Below, piece by piece: positions 57,001 through 60,000 of a stretch of 64,000 bases of DNA. Each line of letters begins with the position of its first letter. Within the stretch, counting starts at the first letter, position 1. Both the position numbers and the translations under genes were made by a program. Under the pieces are notes generated by a model. That model saw nothing but the letters and a program-made list of their open reading frames with translations. It was not told the DNA's origin and searched no databases. This stretch comes from Membranipora membranacea. Its lineage: Eukaryota > Bryozoa > Gymnolaemata > Cheilostomatida > Membraniporidae. Location: the NCBI GenBank assembly GCA_914767715.1, contig OU612069.1:7748001-7812000 (forward strand), read 5' to 3'.

Positions 57001-60000
57001 CCAAACTGAGTGGGAAACAGATCCAAATACAGAGTAAGTAAAACATCAATGGGAAACAAAAGAGGCCTGTCTGGGGTTAAATGTATAACCTCAGATTTTC
57101 AGAGGAGACATCTCTTCTTTTTTTCACAAAGTTGAAATTCAACTTCGGAACAGTGAGGTCAACCCCAGACCTTTTCTACCCCAGATTTTTACTTGCCAAT
57201 TCCAGAATCAATATTTTTTTTCGCGCTTTGCGCATGACTGGGGTTAAATAACAATTACGTCTCTTTATCGCAGCCAAATGGATTTCAATAGACTTAAATC
57301 ATCGGACTGCATGTAGTTGCGTTTATATTGTGTCAGCTGGTATTTTTCTTGTTTTTCGAGATGACATCTGATTAAAATTAGAGTATTGGAGATTTGGTGG
57401 GGGATGGAACATATCTGTATTAAAACATCGATAGAACCTTGCTATTATCTAAGATTTGCTTGTGATTGTGAATTTGTCAGTGCTTCCTTGGTAGGTATTA
57501 TAATCTGTGAGTTTTTTACATTTATATATTACATTATATTTTTATTTTTATTTCTATTTATATTTATTTGTAATATATTTTAATATAATATTTTTCTTTA
57601 TTTCAGTGAGAAGATCTGTTATATTGCAAGGGTCATCAGAAGGCCTAGGTGAGATTGGGATATCCATAGTCTTGATCTTTAAAATTAAAATTTTACTAAA
57701 TTAACATATTTATCTGTTATACTTTTGTTTACGGATTATAATATTGTGGATCCATGAGGTTTTACAGTGATCTAGCGGGGTCTTTCAATTAGAATGAGAG
57801 ATGTTTTACTGAAGCAAATTATCACATTGCTGAGAATTATCACTCACTTGGTCTTTCAGTTATCGCTTCCAAATCACTCCCTCAGAATGTAAATGGTTCC
57901 GTCAATGACTGGGCGATTTGAAAGCGAGACCCCAAGCAGGTATCGATCACTTACTGAGTGAGTGATCAGATTGCAATTATGGCTGTTTCTAAATGAACGT
58001 ACCCCTGGTTTGTGTTGCTCTCGGCAGCTCAGCAGAGTGAAGAAAGCAACTGGGCGATCAGATTGCGATTTTGGCTGCTTCTAATAAAAAGAACAAGCTC
58101 CTGTTATCTGTGCAAACAAGGATAAAGTTCAAATCTACCTAATAAAACCAGTGCTACTTCATTCATCAACTTGGCCATTTAACGAGTACTTATGTTACAG
58201 GGACCTGTTTTGGGATTTTAACAGCAGCATGCTATCAATGAATATTTGATATTTGCTGACATTGTATTCTAAGAATTAGCCACCTATCTCCTTTTTAGTG
58301 ATTTCCGACTATTTGCTATGATGACTCAGTGTACAAAAGTGAATCTATAAAGATTGAATATTCCCACTATTGCCATACATTTTATCATTTCGGCTTTCAG
58401 GATATGCCAAAAACTGAATCCTTTTCTTCATATTGTAACAAAGCTGGAAGTATTTTGAAACATAAGACTCTTATGTTTTGAAATACGACCGGTTTTGCTT
58501 CAAATATCGACTTTGACTTTCCACCACACATTTTATTATGTGATTTTTTTAAAATTAAACATCATTGTTTTTATCATTATTACTCAGATGTAGTCCCAGA
58601 GACCGGGGAATATGAGAATGTGGCCCCTGACGATATTGCAGTTCTATTCGAAAAAGCCGACACGGAAACAAATAACAAAGGGATCTCAGAATCCAAACAA
58701 TCAATAAGCAAGAAAAATAAGAGAGATTCGAAGGAAGAAAAGAAGAAGAAATCAGCTGGGGCTGAAGGTGGGAGAAAGATACAAATATCGCAATCCAGGC
58801 CCGTAGTTCTAGGGGAGCCAATGCAAAGCTAAATACAGTGGCCTAAAAACACTATATTTGAATAATCCATGTTTGAATTAGCTTTTCTGCAATTTCCATA
58901 TGCTTATTTTATGCCTCAAATTGCTCGGGAAGGAGCTTACTGGTAATGCTTTTGACTCGCCTTGGACTTTTGCCTCCCCTAAGATTTTTTCTAAACTACG
59001 GCCCTGCAAGCAGTGACATTACATTTACTGCGTTTGTTGGATCCTGAATACCAAAAAGTAGTAGCTTGATGTATCATCATGTTTCTTTATTATGATACAT
59101 TGAATAGAGGACTCCTTTCATTCAGCCAACTGATTGTTTACTCATGATAAGTCTTGCATCGTGCTGTCCTGTGGTTCTCCTCACTTGTCAATATGCCAAT
59201 TTAGCGTCCCAAAAGTAAAACTTCAAAATCTAACTAAGCAATTTATTTAATGGTCATTCAGTAAAACATAGCCTCTGTTCTTTTTTTACTTGATATTTAC
59301 AAGTGAACAAGAATGATAGGATGGAGTTTGAATGACCACTGAAACATAGATTTATAGAATTCTCAATCTTTTAATATGGAATTAAACAATTGCCTGTTAC
59401 AAGTCTTCAATCAAATCTAAAAACATTGCTAACAGATTTATGTACTGTTTGGCATTGTATTGTATTCAAAAGCGCTTGTATTATTGATGCTGATTTTACC
59501 ATATTCAAAATTTTGATTTAGCCCCAGATTCTGGGGCAGCAGGCACATCGGGATCCAAAACATCAGCAGCCAAGAAGAATAAAGATGGGGCAAGGTTATC
59601 GGGATCCAAAACATCCAAAACATCAACAGCCAAGAAGAATAAAGATGGGGCAAGGTTATCGGGATCCAAAACATCCAAAACATCAACAAGCAAGAAGAAA
59701 GAAAAGAAAGGCGCATCAGATTCCAAAACCTCAGTGACCAAGAAAAAGAAGAGTGCTAAAAAAGACCGTAAGTGCAGCCAACACAGTGATATATATTGTG
59801 TGCAATCATACCAGAAAAATAAATCATAAACTTGTATGCTGTATCAAAATTTTTAGCAAATTGTACTGTCATTAAATGAAGCTGATTAGATAGCTTTATA
59901 AATTCCAAATTAAAAACATTAATTTTTTTTCAAAACCAATCGATTGCCTCTTACTTGGTTCAGCTACACCAAATCACAAATGCAACAGCCGCACATTCTA

